From Sphingomonadales bacterium (GTDB taxonomy: Bacteria; Pseudomonadota; Alphaproteobacteria; Sphingomonadales; Kordiimonadaceae): 64,000 nucleotides of DNA. Within the stretch, counting starts at the first letter, position 1, and every line of letters begins with the position of its first letter. Shown here piece after piece: positions 56,613 through 64,000 of the stretch. Made by a program: the position numbers and the translations under genes. The notes under the pieces are model-generated. The model was given only the letters and a program-made list of their open reading frames with translations, searched no databases and was not told the DNA's origin. The DNA lies in the NCBI GenBank assembly GCA_011088215.1, contig JAALKD010000013.1:1-64000 (forward strand), given 5' to 3'.

Positions 56613-59120
56613 ATGTTTAGAAACTACTTGAGAACGGCCCTGGGCCATATATTTAAGAACCGCTTGTTTACAGCGATTAATGTATTTGGCCTGGCCATCG
56701 GGTTGATGAGCTGCATATTGATCATCCTGTTTGTTCGCGATGAAATGTCATACGACGCTTTCGTGCCCGAGGGCGAGCGTGTCGTGCGTCTGCATTCGGG
56801 CTTTTATCCCCCCGGTCGGCCGCCTTTTGAAACAGTGCGATCTCCGGGGCGCTTTAAGGATGCACTTACAGCCTATGCCAGCGGTGAAGTTGAAGCCGGA
56901 GTTCGCCTCTTTTTCAATGGCACTACTATCATCCGTGACGCAGATGCGTTTACCGAAATGATGACCTTTGCGGACAATAGTTTTTTTGATGTGCTGAACC
57001 TGCCGTTCGCGCATGGTTCGCCGGAAACATCGTTTCGTAACAACAATGATTTTCTCGTTACCGAAGAGATTGCACTGAAGTATTTCGGCCGCACGGACGT
57101 GGTTGGTGAAACTTTGGTTAGCTGCTGCATTGGGCCAGATTCCATGCCCCTGAAAATTACCGGCGTGCTCAAGGATATTCCTGAAGCGTCCCATCTGAAT
57201 ATTGACATGTTGTTTGTGATAGACCCGGCTTTGTTCGCGCCCTTTCCTAACATTCTGGATACCTGGACCAGCGTGAATGTCTTCACCTATTTTAAATTGC
57301 GCGAAGGTGCGACCGCCGAACAGTTGCAAGAGCGGGTGATAACCTGGCTGGATACGGAAAGTGTTTTTGTTGACGATCCGCGCATTCCTGGCAAGCCATC
57401 TGAGTTTTCCAAGCCTCGGATTATGAAGCTTGAGGATATCCACCTTCGCGCCCGTGAGCATGCGGGCAGTATCGGCGATATGGGCCCCATGGGTGACCAA
57501 ACCCTAGTGACAACTTTTATCTCGGTCGCCATTCTTATCCTGGTCATTGCATCGATTAACTTTATGAACCTGTCAACTGCCAAGGCCGCAAATCGTGCCC
57601 GTGAAGTTGCGCTACGCAAAGTCATGGGAGCCACCCGCAAGCAGGTCGCGTTTCAGTTTCTGGCTGAGGCAGTTGCGATTGCGTTTGCTGCGCTTGTTTT
57701 TGCCATTGTCGGCGTAGAGCTTGCCCTGCCCATATATAACGAAGCCATCGGCAAACAGCTGGAGCTGAACTTGCTTGGCGATTTGCCACTTTTTGCGGCG
57801 TTGATGGGCGGTGCGGTTTTAACTGGCCTCGTTTCAGGTTGTTACCCTGCGCTCTATCTGTCCCGGTTCCTGCCTGCCAGAATTTTACGGTCCAACAAAT
57901 CGTCTGACGGTGCCGGACAAGTCAGTTTCCGGTCGGTTCTGGTGGTTTTTCAATTCGCCATTTCAATCGGTTTGGTCATATGTACGGCGGTTGTCTACGG
58001 CCAGACCATTTATGCTCGTTCGCTTGATTTGGGTTACAGTCAGGAAGGCAAAATCGCCATACCGAGCTTCAACAGCCTGCAGACGCCTGAACAAGGCGAG
58101 ACAATTCGTCAGGCCATTAGCCAGCTACCAGGGGTCGAAAGCGTGACGCTGTCTTCTGAGGTGCCCAGTCAGGACAACGAAAACAATACCGGTTTTACGG
58201 TATTGTCCGGTGAAACAGTTTCAGACGGTCAGGCAACGGTTCTTAATTATCATGGATTTGGATATGGTTTTCTGGAGGCCTACGATATTAAACCGCTTGT
58301 TGGTCGCACATTCGATGAAGCATATGGGACAGACGCGATTGTCCCTATTCCAGAAGAGGAAGACCGGATCGGGTCAGCCAGTGTTGTTCTCAACGTCTCC
58401 GCCATCCAGCGGCTGGGATTTGGCACCCCCGAGGAAGCGCTCGGCAAAGTTCTTCGCGCAGATGTTTTCCGCGCTGGTAATTACGACCTGACTATAATCG
58501 GTGTTGTGCCAGACATGTACTTCCGGTCGGTAAAATTCGGTGTGCGCGCAAGTGTGTATTGGGTTCACCCTATGTCGTTCAGGGTCGCGACGGTTAGTTA
58601 TAATACTAATAATACAGCATCGCTGATCAATGACGTCGAAGCGATTTGGAAACAACATGCGCCGCAAGTTCCGCTTTCCCATGAATTTGTATCAGAGATG
58701 CTGGCAGCTCAGTATGATCAGGAAAACAGGCAAGCTGAATTGTTTGCCGCCTTTTCGGTTCTCGCTGTTTTGGTTGCCTGTCTCGGCTTGTTTGGTTTGG
58801 CGTCTTTCAGCGCAGAGCAGCGCACTAAGGAAATTGGCATTCGCAAGGTTCTTGGGGCGACGATACGAGACATTGTTCAGCTGCTGGTTTGGCAATTTTC
58901 TCGGCCAGTTCTTGTCGCCAATCTGATTGCTTGGCCCGCTGCATGGTATTTTATGTCAGACTGGCTCGATGGTTTTCGTTACAGTCTGGGCAACAGTTAT
59001 ATTTTAATGGTGGCAGTGGCGGCGGGCACCATTGCTTTGCTAATCGCCTGGGTCACTGTCGCTGGCCGGGCATACCGGGTGGCGCAAACCAACCCTATCT
59101 CAGCGCTTAGGTATGAATAA
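56613..59120 (+). CDS. FtsX/MacB-type double-module permease 8
   Basis: 835 residues, last of the array. ATG 56613 follows an AGAGGATG site. TM1 (INVFGLAIGLMSCILIILFV), GFYPPGRPPF (PGR type), core 1 NFMNLSTAKAANRAREVALRKVMGA, core 2 AEQRTKEIGIRKVLGAT with WQFSRPVLVANLIAWP, end NPISALRYE. A CC pair in the first periplasmic domain (VSCCIGPDSM) is unusual among the copies. A strong hairpin terminator lies about 50 bp downstream. Confidence 0.93.
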   Translation: MFRNYLRTALGHIFKNRLFTAINVFGLAIGLMSCILIILFVRDEMSYDAFVPEGERVVRLHSGFYPPGRPPFETVRSPGRFKDALTAYASGEVEAGVRLFFNGTTIIRDADAFTEMMTFADNSFFDVLNLPFAHGSPETSFRNNNDFLVTEEIALKYFGRTDVVGETLVSCCIGPDSMPLKITGVLKDIPEASHLNIDMLFVIDPALFAPFPNILDTWTSVNVFTYFKLREGATAEQLQERVITWLDTESVFVDDPRIPGKPSEFSKPRIMKLEDIHLRAREHAGSIGDMGPMGDQTLVTTFISVAILILVIASINFMNLSTAKAANRAREVALRKVMGATRKQVAFQFLAEAVAIAFAALVFAIVGVELALPIYNEAIGKQLELNLLGDLPLFAALMGGAVLTGLVSGCYPALYLSRFLPARILRSNKSSDGAGQVSFRSVLVVFQFAISIGLVICTAVVYGQTIYARSLDLGYSQEGKIAIPSFNSLQTPEQGETIRQAISQLPGVESVTLSSEVPSQDNENNTGFTVLSGETVSDGQATVLNYHGFGYGFLEAYDIKPLVGRTFDEAYGTDAIVPIPEEEDRIGSASVVLNVSAIQRLGFGTPEEALGKVLRADVFRAGNYDLTIIGVVPDMYFRSVKFGVRASVYWVHPMSFRVATVSYNTNNTASLINDVEAIWKQHAPQVPLSHEFVSEMLAAQYDQENRQAELFAAFSVLAVLVACLGLFGLASFSAEQRTKEIGIRKVLGATIRDIVQLLVWQFSRPVLVANLIAWPAAWYFMSDWLDGFRYSLGNSYILMVAVAAGTIALLIAWVTVAGRAYRVAQTNPISALRYE

Positions 59121-59168
59121 TGATGCCGCACCTAAAGCGCTAGCAAACAGAAACCATCAACAAATAGG

Positions 59169-59198
59169 AAAAGGCCTGGAAACTATCCGGGCCTTTTT
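59169..59198 (+). terminator. Rho-independent terminator closing the permease operon
   Basis: AAAAGGCCTGG pairs with CCGGGCCTTTT across a 7-base loop, with one G-U pair, and a T run follows. It is placed between permease 8 and the convergent acyl-CoA synthetase gene and may work for both strands. Confidence 0.88.
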
Positions 59199-59215
59199 CT
59201 GTCGTTAGCCTTGGC

Positions 59216-61003
59216 TTAATACATGCCCTCAAGCGTGTCTTTGTAAACTTCTTTGACCACATGGCGTCGAAGTTTCAGGCTCGGGGTCATCTGCTCGTTT
59301 TCGATGGTGAAGGCTTCGGTTGCGATAGCAAATTTTCGTACTTTTTCAATGTTGGATAAGCGCTTGTTAATACGGCTAACTGCCGTATCTATTGCCTTAT
59401 GCAGGTCTTTGTCGTTTGCTAGCTTCTCCAGCCGCGCGGCTGACTTTCCGCACTCTTTGGCCCAACTTACCAGCCATTCCGCATCGGGTACAATCAGCGC
59501 TACCATATGGGGCCGGCTATTGCCGTAAATCATCGCTTGAGCGATTTCGTCCTCCAGCGCCAACAGGCCTTCCACTCGCTGAGGCGAGACATTGTCGCCT
59601 TTGTCATTGACTATAATATCTTTCTTACGGTCGGTTAGTTCCAGATAACCGTCTTAGTCGATTTGACCGATGTCGCCGGTATGCAGCCATCCGTCGACGA
59701 TGGTCTCGTTGGTGGCTTTTTCGTTGCGCCAATAGCCTTTCATCACCAATTCGCCCTTGAGCAAAATTTCACCGTCGTCGGCCACCTTTGCATCGATATT
59801 CTTGAATATTTTACCAACAGTATGCATTTTTGTTGCCCAGGGTGGATTCGCGGAAACAACTGGGCCAGCCTCGGTTTGTCCGTAGCCCTGCAAAAGTGGT
59901 AGACCAAGTGCCGCGAAGAAATAGCCCACATCCGGTGACAGGGGCGCGCCGCCCGATACCAGTGCCTTCAGCCGCCCGCCGAACTGTTTTTGCACCTTTC
60001 GCCGCACCGTAAGTGACAGGAACCAGTCTTGTAATTTCTCAACCAGCGTCAGGGGTTGATTGTGTTGCAGCTGCTTGACCCCAAGCGCAATTGCCCGGTC
60101 AAACATCCTGGCTTTTGTGCCACCTTCATTATGCACTGTGCGGGTGATTCGGGTGCGCAGCATTTCAAACAGTCGCGGCACAACAACCATTATGGTTGGT
60201 TTGGCCTCGGCCATGTTGGCGGCAAGTTTTTCGATGCTTTCTGCATACCAGATCTCTGCGCCGAGGGTTAGCGGCCAGCACAAGCCCGCTGTGTGCTCAT
60301 AGGCGTGACTGAGCGGCAGGAACGACAGGAAGGCGTTTCCGTCCAGTCCCAAACGTTCGATAATGTCCGAAGCGCCGTCGCAGTTATGCAGCAATGATCC
60401 GTGATGCAGCATCACGCCCTTTGGCGCGCCGCCGGTGCCGCTAGTATAAATCAGACAGGCGATATCATCGCGGGTCACGTCTGCGCACTGCGCCTGAAAC
60501 CCAGCCACATCGGCTTCCTGCGCGTTGATAACTGTGTCCCAATTATAAATGGTTACATTCAGCTGCTGCTCAACTGTATAGGGCTGCATAACAATACAAT
60601 GCTGAAGTTCGTCGCACTGATGCGCCGCGCGAAGGAAAGTGCGCGCCAGGTTTTTGGTGGAAACAATGGCGGCCTTCGCACCACTATTTTCAATGATATG
60701 CAGGTGGTCCCGCACCGTGTTGGTGGTGTATGTGGGCACGGAAACAGCGCCGATCGACATAACGGCGAAATCGGCAATCATCCATTCGGGGCGGTTTTCG
60801 CTAACCACAACCACACGGTCCCCGGCTGCGACACCCATCGCCCTGAGTGCGGCACCAAGCTGGGTAACTTTCTCTGCTACATGCGTCCAGCTGATTGATC
60901 GCCACTCGCCAGCGTGTTTGGAGAAAAGCAATGGTTTGTCCCCAAGCGTACTGGCCTGGTCGAAGAACATCTGTGTCAGACTATTCCATTGTTTGATTGG
61001 CAT
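59216..61003 (-). pseudogene. Long-chain acyl-CoA synthetase with in-frame TAA
   Basis: AMP-binding (ANL) enzyme of 595 codons in the FadD15-like group: P-loop-like YTSGTGGAPKGVMLHH, GYGQTEAGPV, and HTGDIGQID. In the same frame after a TAA (59654-59656) the gene continues as DGYLELTDRKKDII, NVSPQRVEGLLALED and the usual end. The stop replaces the residue between GQID and DGYL, normally Glu or similar. Losing the C-terminal domain with the catalytic Lys hinge would abolish thioester formation. A single substitution or base error is sufficient. Fatty-acid activation at the inner membrane is the family role. Confidence 0.88.
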
Positions 61004-61266
61004 ATGCCGACTCTCCCATGCGACTGTTATTGCTGGTTGGCGGCGTGAGCCAACGCTGTAATTTCCCCCTTCATGAAGGTTGCCCCTGTGGTCGCCAGTG
61101 TCAAGCCCCGCGGTCTCACTTTTCCCGTTAACTATTTATCCACAATAAAGTTGTCTAATTCTGAGGGAATCGGCTTGCGGGAGGGTTAGCCTGGTGCCAT
61201 AGTCGGCGCGAGACAGCCTATGCCCGTCGGCGTTAATGACGAGAGCAAACCTTTGTAGTTCATGCG

Positions 61267-62475
61267 ATGAGCATCGAAGACCAAAAAGACAAGGGCCCCA
61301 AGCCCAACAAGAACGCATCTACCGTGCGGGCAGAAGACGACTTTGTTCTGCGTGGTCAAATTGACCGACCGATCCAACCAGAAGCCACGCCGGAAAGACG
61401 CATGCATTTGCGGGCTTTCGATTATTGGCACGGGCTAAATGCTGGTCGTCAGTTTCCGCAATTTGAAGATTTGACGCCGGAAGGGCTGACGCCGTTCAAG
61501 CAAAATTGTTTGCTGCTGGAATATCACCGGGGCGACATGATGGTGCGTTTCTGCGGCGCTGAAATGGTGGTTCTTTTTGGTGAAATCTTGTCGCCGGGAA
61601 GCCAGCTTAGTGGATCGCCGGCGACAGCCTTCTCTATGGCCTTGCAACAGCGGTTGGCTTTATCAGACGGCAGGCAGGAAGCCGCTGAATTCGAATTTAT
61701 TGACGGGCCGGTAGAATGCCGGGGCACGCTATTGCCGTTCAGCGCACGCGGCGAGCTGGCCGAATTTATTATGGTGGTGGTGAACCACCGGCGAAAAAGC
61801 ACAACCGATACGGTGACACTTGTTGATCCAAAGTCTACAGCGGTTCGTGCTAATGAAGCGGCAGATAAAATAGCGGCTTTGGCAACGCTCGCTGTTGAAT
61901 GCGCCGATGCTGGCAGCACTGTTGTGCACCCCGGAATTGGCACGCGTGAAGGATTGTACTTGGCGCTTGCTCAGGCCTACAGGTTACATATCGCCGCCGC
62001 GCGAGATCCGGCGAGCTACAAGAAATTTTTGCGCTCCCACGGCATGAGACAGCAGCAGCGCGCACCATACACACCAGCACTGAAGCTTACCTTCGGTGCG
62101 ACTTATGACAAAACACGGTTGACCGAATATGCCGCTGCGCTTTCCTGCGCCGCACGTAATGAAGTTGGGCCCGATGGGCTGGCTGATTTTTTGAAAAATC
62201 ACCCCGGTGGTATCAAAGGCTGTGTGCAGGAAGAAAGAGCCGTGCGCCAAGGCAAGGGCAGCAGCAATCAGCAAGTGCGACTTGAAGATGCTCAAACCAA
62301 AGCCCGGCAGATAGCAGCGGTTTCACTTGAAAAAGTTTCGCTGTCTCAGGAATTTGGACTGGCGCTTGTTCGCCGCAACAGTGACGGTAGCACCGAGCTT
62401 TTGTCAGCTGTGCAGACACCAAAACATATTGTTGATAGGGCAATCATTCAGGTTGCTTCGAAAGATGAAAACTAG
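61267..62475 (+). CDS. PAS-like (PAS_5-type) domain protein of unknown function
   Basis: 402 residues. An N-terminal region (about 45-165) has the YWHGLNAGRQFPQFEDL and LLLEYHRGDMMVRFCGAEM pattern of the alphaproteobacterial PAS_5 family. The remainder shows no catalytic motif I know. There is no membrane segment and no signal peptide, so it is probably cytosolic. It lies 62 bp before the glutamate dehydrogenase gene on the same strand and might be read together with it. The 264 bp upstream, to the acyl-CoA synthetase, hold no other gene. Confidence 0.68.
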   Translation: MSIEDQKDKGPKPNKNASTVRAEDDFVLRGQIDRPIQPEATPERRMHLRAFDYWHGLNAGRQFPQFEDLTPEGLTPFKQNCLLLEYHRGDMMVRFCGAEMVVLFGEILSPGSQLSGSPATAFSMALQQRLALSDGRQEAAEFEFIDGPVECRGTLLPFSARGELAEFIMVVVNHRRKSTTDTVTLVDPKSTAVRANEAADKIAALATLAVECADAGSTVVHPGIGTREGLYLALAQAYRLHIAAARDPASYKKFLRSHGMRQQQRAPYTPALKLTFGATYDKTRLTEYAAALSCAARNEVGPDGLADFLKNHPGGIKGCVQEERAVRQGKGSSNQQVRLEDAQTKARQIAAVSLEKVSLSQEFGLALVRRNSDGSTELLSAVQTPKHIVDRAIIQVASKDEN

Positions 62476-62538
62476 CAGTGACCAACCATTGTATACTAGC
62501 TATGACCAAATATTGGGGCCAAAACACAGGGGCTTTTT

Positions 62539-64000
62539 GTGAGCAATAAATCTATATGTAAATACTTAAACACTTCCTTTGCCGATATGATCAAAAAGGA
62601 AGAAAAGGGTAAAGCAGCGAAAGAATTGGCGACATTTCTTGAAGAGTTTTTTGTACCTGATGCCCCCGCTGATTTGCTAACACGTGAACCAGATGAACTG
62701 TTTGCAGCTGGGTATGCACTTTGGCAGGCGGCAGCGACACGGAAAAAAGGTGCTGCGGTGGTCAAGGTAATGGGGCCGCGCGGTACCGAATCTGCGGATT
62801 CCAACCAAACCAGGCATACAGCCATATTAATTGTGAATGACGATATGCCGTTCCTTGTGGATTCGATCACTGGCAGTATGGCGTCCACGTTGCATTACCG
62901 TATTCACATGATGCACCATCCGATTATCGATGTCGCTCGCGACAGCGCTGGAAACCGGTCAAGTGGCAAGGGTACCGTACGAGTACGCGAGAGCTTCATG
63001 TATATGGAGGTTGACGCGCAGTCAGACAAGGTCGCGTTGCAGGAACTGCATGAAACCCTGGAGAAAACCCTCAAGGATGTGCGCGACGCAGTAACCGACT
63101 GGCGCGCTATGCTAGCAAAAATTGATGAAACAGTTGCCTCGCTAACCGTTAACCCCCCGCCGATTTCCGAGGCAGATGTTGACGAAACAATCCAGTTTTT
63201 ACGCTGGCTTGGCGCTGATCATTTTACCTTCTTGGGTTTTCGCGAATATCGTTTCGATGATAATCCGGCGACCTTTGATTTTAGCCATGTAGATGGTACA
63301 GCGCTTGGTATTTTGCGCGACCCGGACCGTTATGTTCTACGGGACAAAGATGGTTTGACCCCGATGTCGCCAGAGATACGGGATTTCCTCGCCCGACCAG
63401 ATCCGGTGATTATCACCAAAGCCAATGTTAAATCCACAGTGCACCGGCCGTCGCATCTGGATTATATCGGCGTGAAGATTTTTGATGCTGAGGGTAACGC
63501 GGTTGGCGAGCGGCGCTTTGTCGGACTGTTTACATCGCTGTCCTACAGCCAGTTTGCCCATGATGTGCCACTTGTTCGCGGTAAAGTTGCCAATATTCAG
63601 AAGCGGGCACGTTTGGGCCACAAGTCTTTTGCAGGTAAGGCGCTCACTCATATTTTAGAGAATTTCCCGCGCGACGAGCTATTTCAAGTTAACGAAGACT
63701 GGCTTTTCGAAACCGCCTTTGGTGTTCTGCAACTGACCGAGCGCCCGCGTCCGCGCGCCTTCATTCGGCCTGACCAGTTCGAGCGGTTCGTATCAGCGCT
63801 GGTTTATGTGCCGCGCGACAATTACCACTCTGGCCTGCGGTCAGCGATCACTGAAATTTTATGCCGTAACTATAACGGCGAAATGTCAGTTTATTACGCC
63901 AAATTAAGCGAAGAACCGTTGGCGCGCTGGCATTTCATCATTCGTACCAAACCGGGCAATGTTCCGGTTGTTGAAGAAGAAGATATTCAGCAGCAAATTG
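62539..64000 (+). CDS. NAD-dependent glutamate dehydrogenase, large type (partial, runs off window)
   Basis: The first 487 codons of the roughly 1600-residue bacterial NAD-GDH, which oxidises glutamate to 2-oxoglutarate. The ORF track omits it because no stop is reached. The frame is open from GTG 62539 to the window end and reads family segments such as NDDMPFLVDSITG, FLRWLGADHFTFLGFREY and FQVNEDWLFETAFGVLQL (N-terminal ACT-like region). An AGGGG stretch lies upstream of the GTG. The catalytic domain lies beyond the window. Confidence 0.93.
   Translation, partial: MSNKSICKYLNTSFADMIKKEEKGKAAKELATFLEEFFVPDAPADLLTREPDELFAAGYALWQAAATRKKGAAVVKVMGPRGTESADSNQTRHTAILIVNDDMPFLVDSITGSMASTLHYRIHMMHHPIIDVARDSAGNRSSGKGTVRVRESFMYMEVDAQSDKVALQELHETLEKTLKDVRDAVTDWRAMLAKIDETVASLTVNPPPISEADVDETIQFLRWLGADHFTFLGFREYRFDDNPATFDFSHVDGTALGILRDPDRYVLRDKDGLTPMSPEIRDFLARPDPVIITKANVKSTVHRPSHLDYIGVKIFDAEGNAVGERRFVGLFTSLSYSQFAHDVPLVRGKVANIQKRARLGHKSFAGKALTHILENFPRDELFQVNEDWLFETAFGVLQLTERPRPRAFIRPDQFERFVSALVYVPRDNYHSGLRSAITEILCRNYNGEMSVYYAKLSEEPLARWHFIIRTKPGNVPVVEEEDIQQQI

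Noticed and set aside
1-64000. CRISPR arrays, insertion sequences, prophage or rRNA genes
   Set aside because: I found no regularly spaced identical repeats with spacers, no transposase or integrase reading frames and no rRNA-like sequence. The only long similarity blocks are the permease and esterase paralogues.

Overview
This 64-kb window is chromosomal DNA from a Gram-negative alphaproteobacterium. The evidence is the compact hisB-hisH-hisA-hisF-hisE operon divergent from hslVU, a YbbN-type thioredoxin / LON-domain / Trm112-like trio, a PrdX-type tRNA-editing gene, and a very large NAD-dependent glutamate dehydrogenase. A free-living, probably marine heterotroph related to Kordiimonadales would fit, but that placement is inference. 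There are no rRNA genes, insertion sequences, phage genes or CRISPR arrays. One tRNA gene (Gly-GCC) is present.

Layout. 0-11.7 kb is housekeeping: a glutathione transferase, a TauE/SafE permease, an M23 peptidase, the histidine operon, hslVU with a heat-shock-like promoter, a HIT protein, proteostasis genes and tRNA-Gly. 11.7-20.2 kb encodes envelope hydrolases with lipoprotein signals (DUF3089 esterase-like, M1 aminopeptidase, penicillin-acylase family, YtcJ-type amidohydrolase). 20.2-24.9 kb has a zinc-ribbon/HEAT pair divergent from a MerR regulator, an M24 peptidase homologue, a carboxymuconolactone-decarboxylase-like protein and two tandem esterases. 24.9-30 kb carries a phosphonate-type gene pair (PEP mutase, phosphonopyruvate decarboxylase) next to a broken aminotransferase and a broken TPR/ATP-grasp gene. 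30-35.6 kb has a secreted protein of unknown function, a broken LysR regulator divergent from a broken HbpS-like gene, an alpha/beta hydrolase, and tryptophan dioxygenase divergent from an Lrp regulator.

35.6-59.2 kb is the most striking region. An NtrY/NtrC-like two-component pair lies divergent from a long transport operon: an HlyD-type adaptor, one MacB/LolD-type ATPase, then eight consecutive genes for double-module FtsX/MacB-type permeases of about 810-835 residues. Six permeases are intact, one has an in-frame TAG, and one is a C-terminal remnant. Three evenly spaced copies of a 16-bp imperfect palindrome and a well-formed -24/-12 sigma-54 promoter sit between the regulator and the adaptor, which suggests the response regulator switches on the whole array. 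A hairpin terminator closes it. 59.2-64 kb holds a long-chain acyl-CoA synthetase with an in-frame TAA, a PAS-like protein and the start of glutamate dehydrogenase.

A second theme is the number of damaged but still recognisable genes, mostly between 24 and 33 kb and inside the permease array: four in-frame stops, several single-base frameshifts (some in homopolymers) and two deletion remnants. Without reads or relatives I cannot tell real gene decay from draft-assembly error, and probably both contribute.
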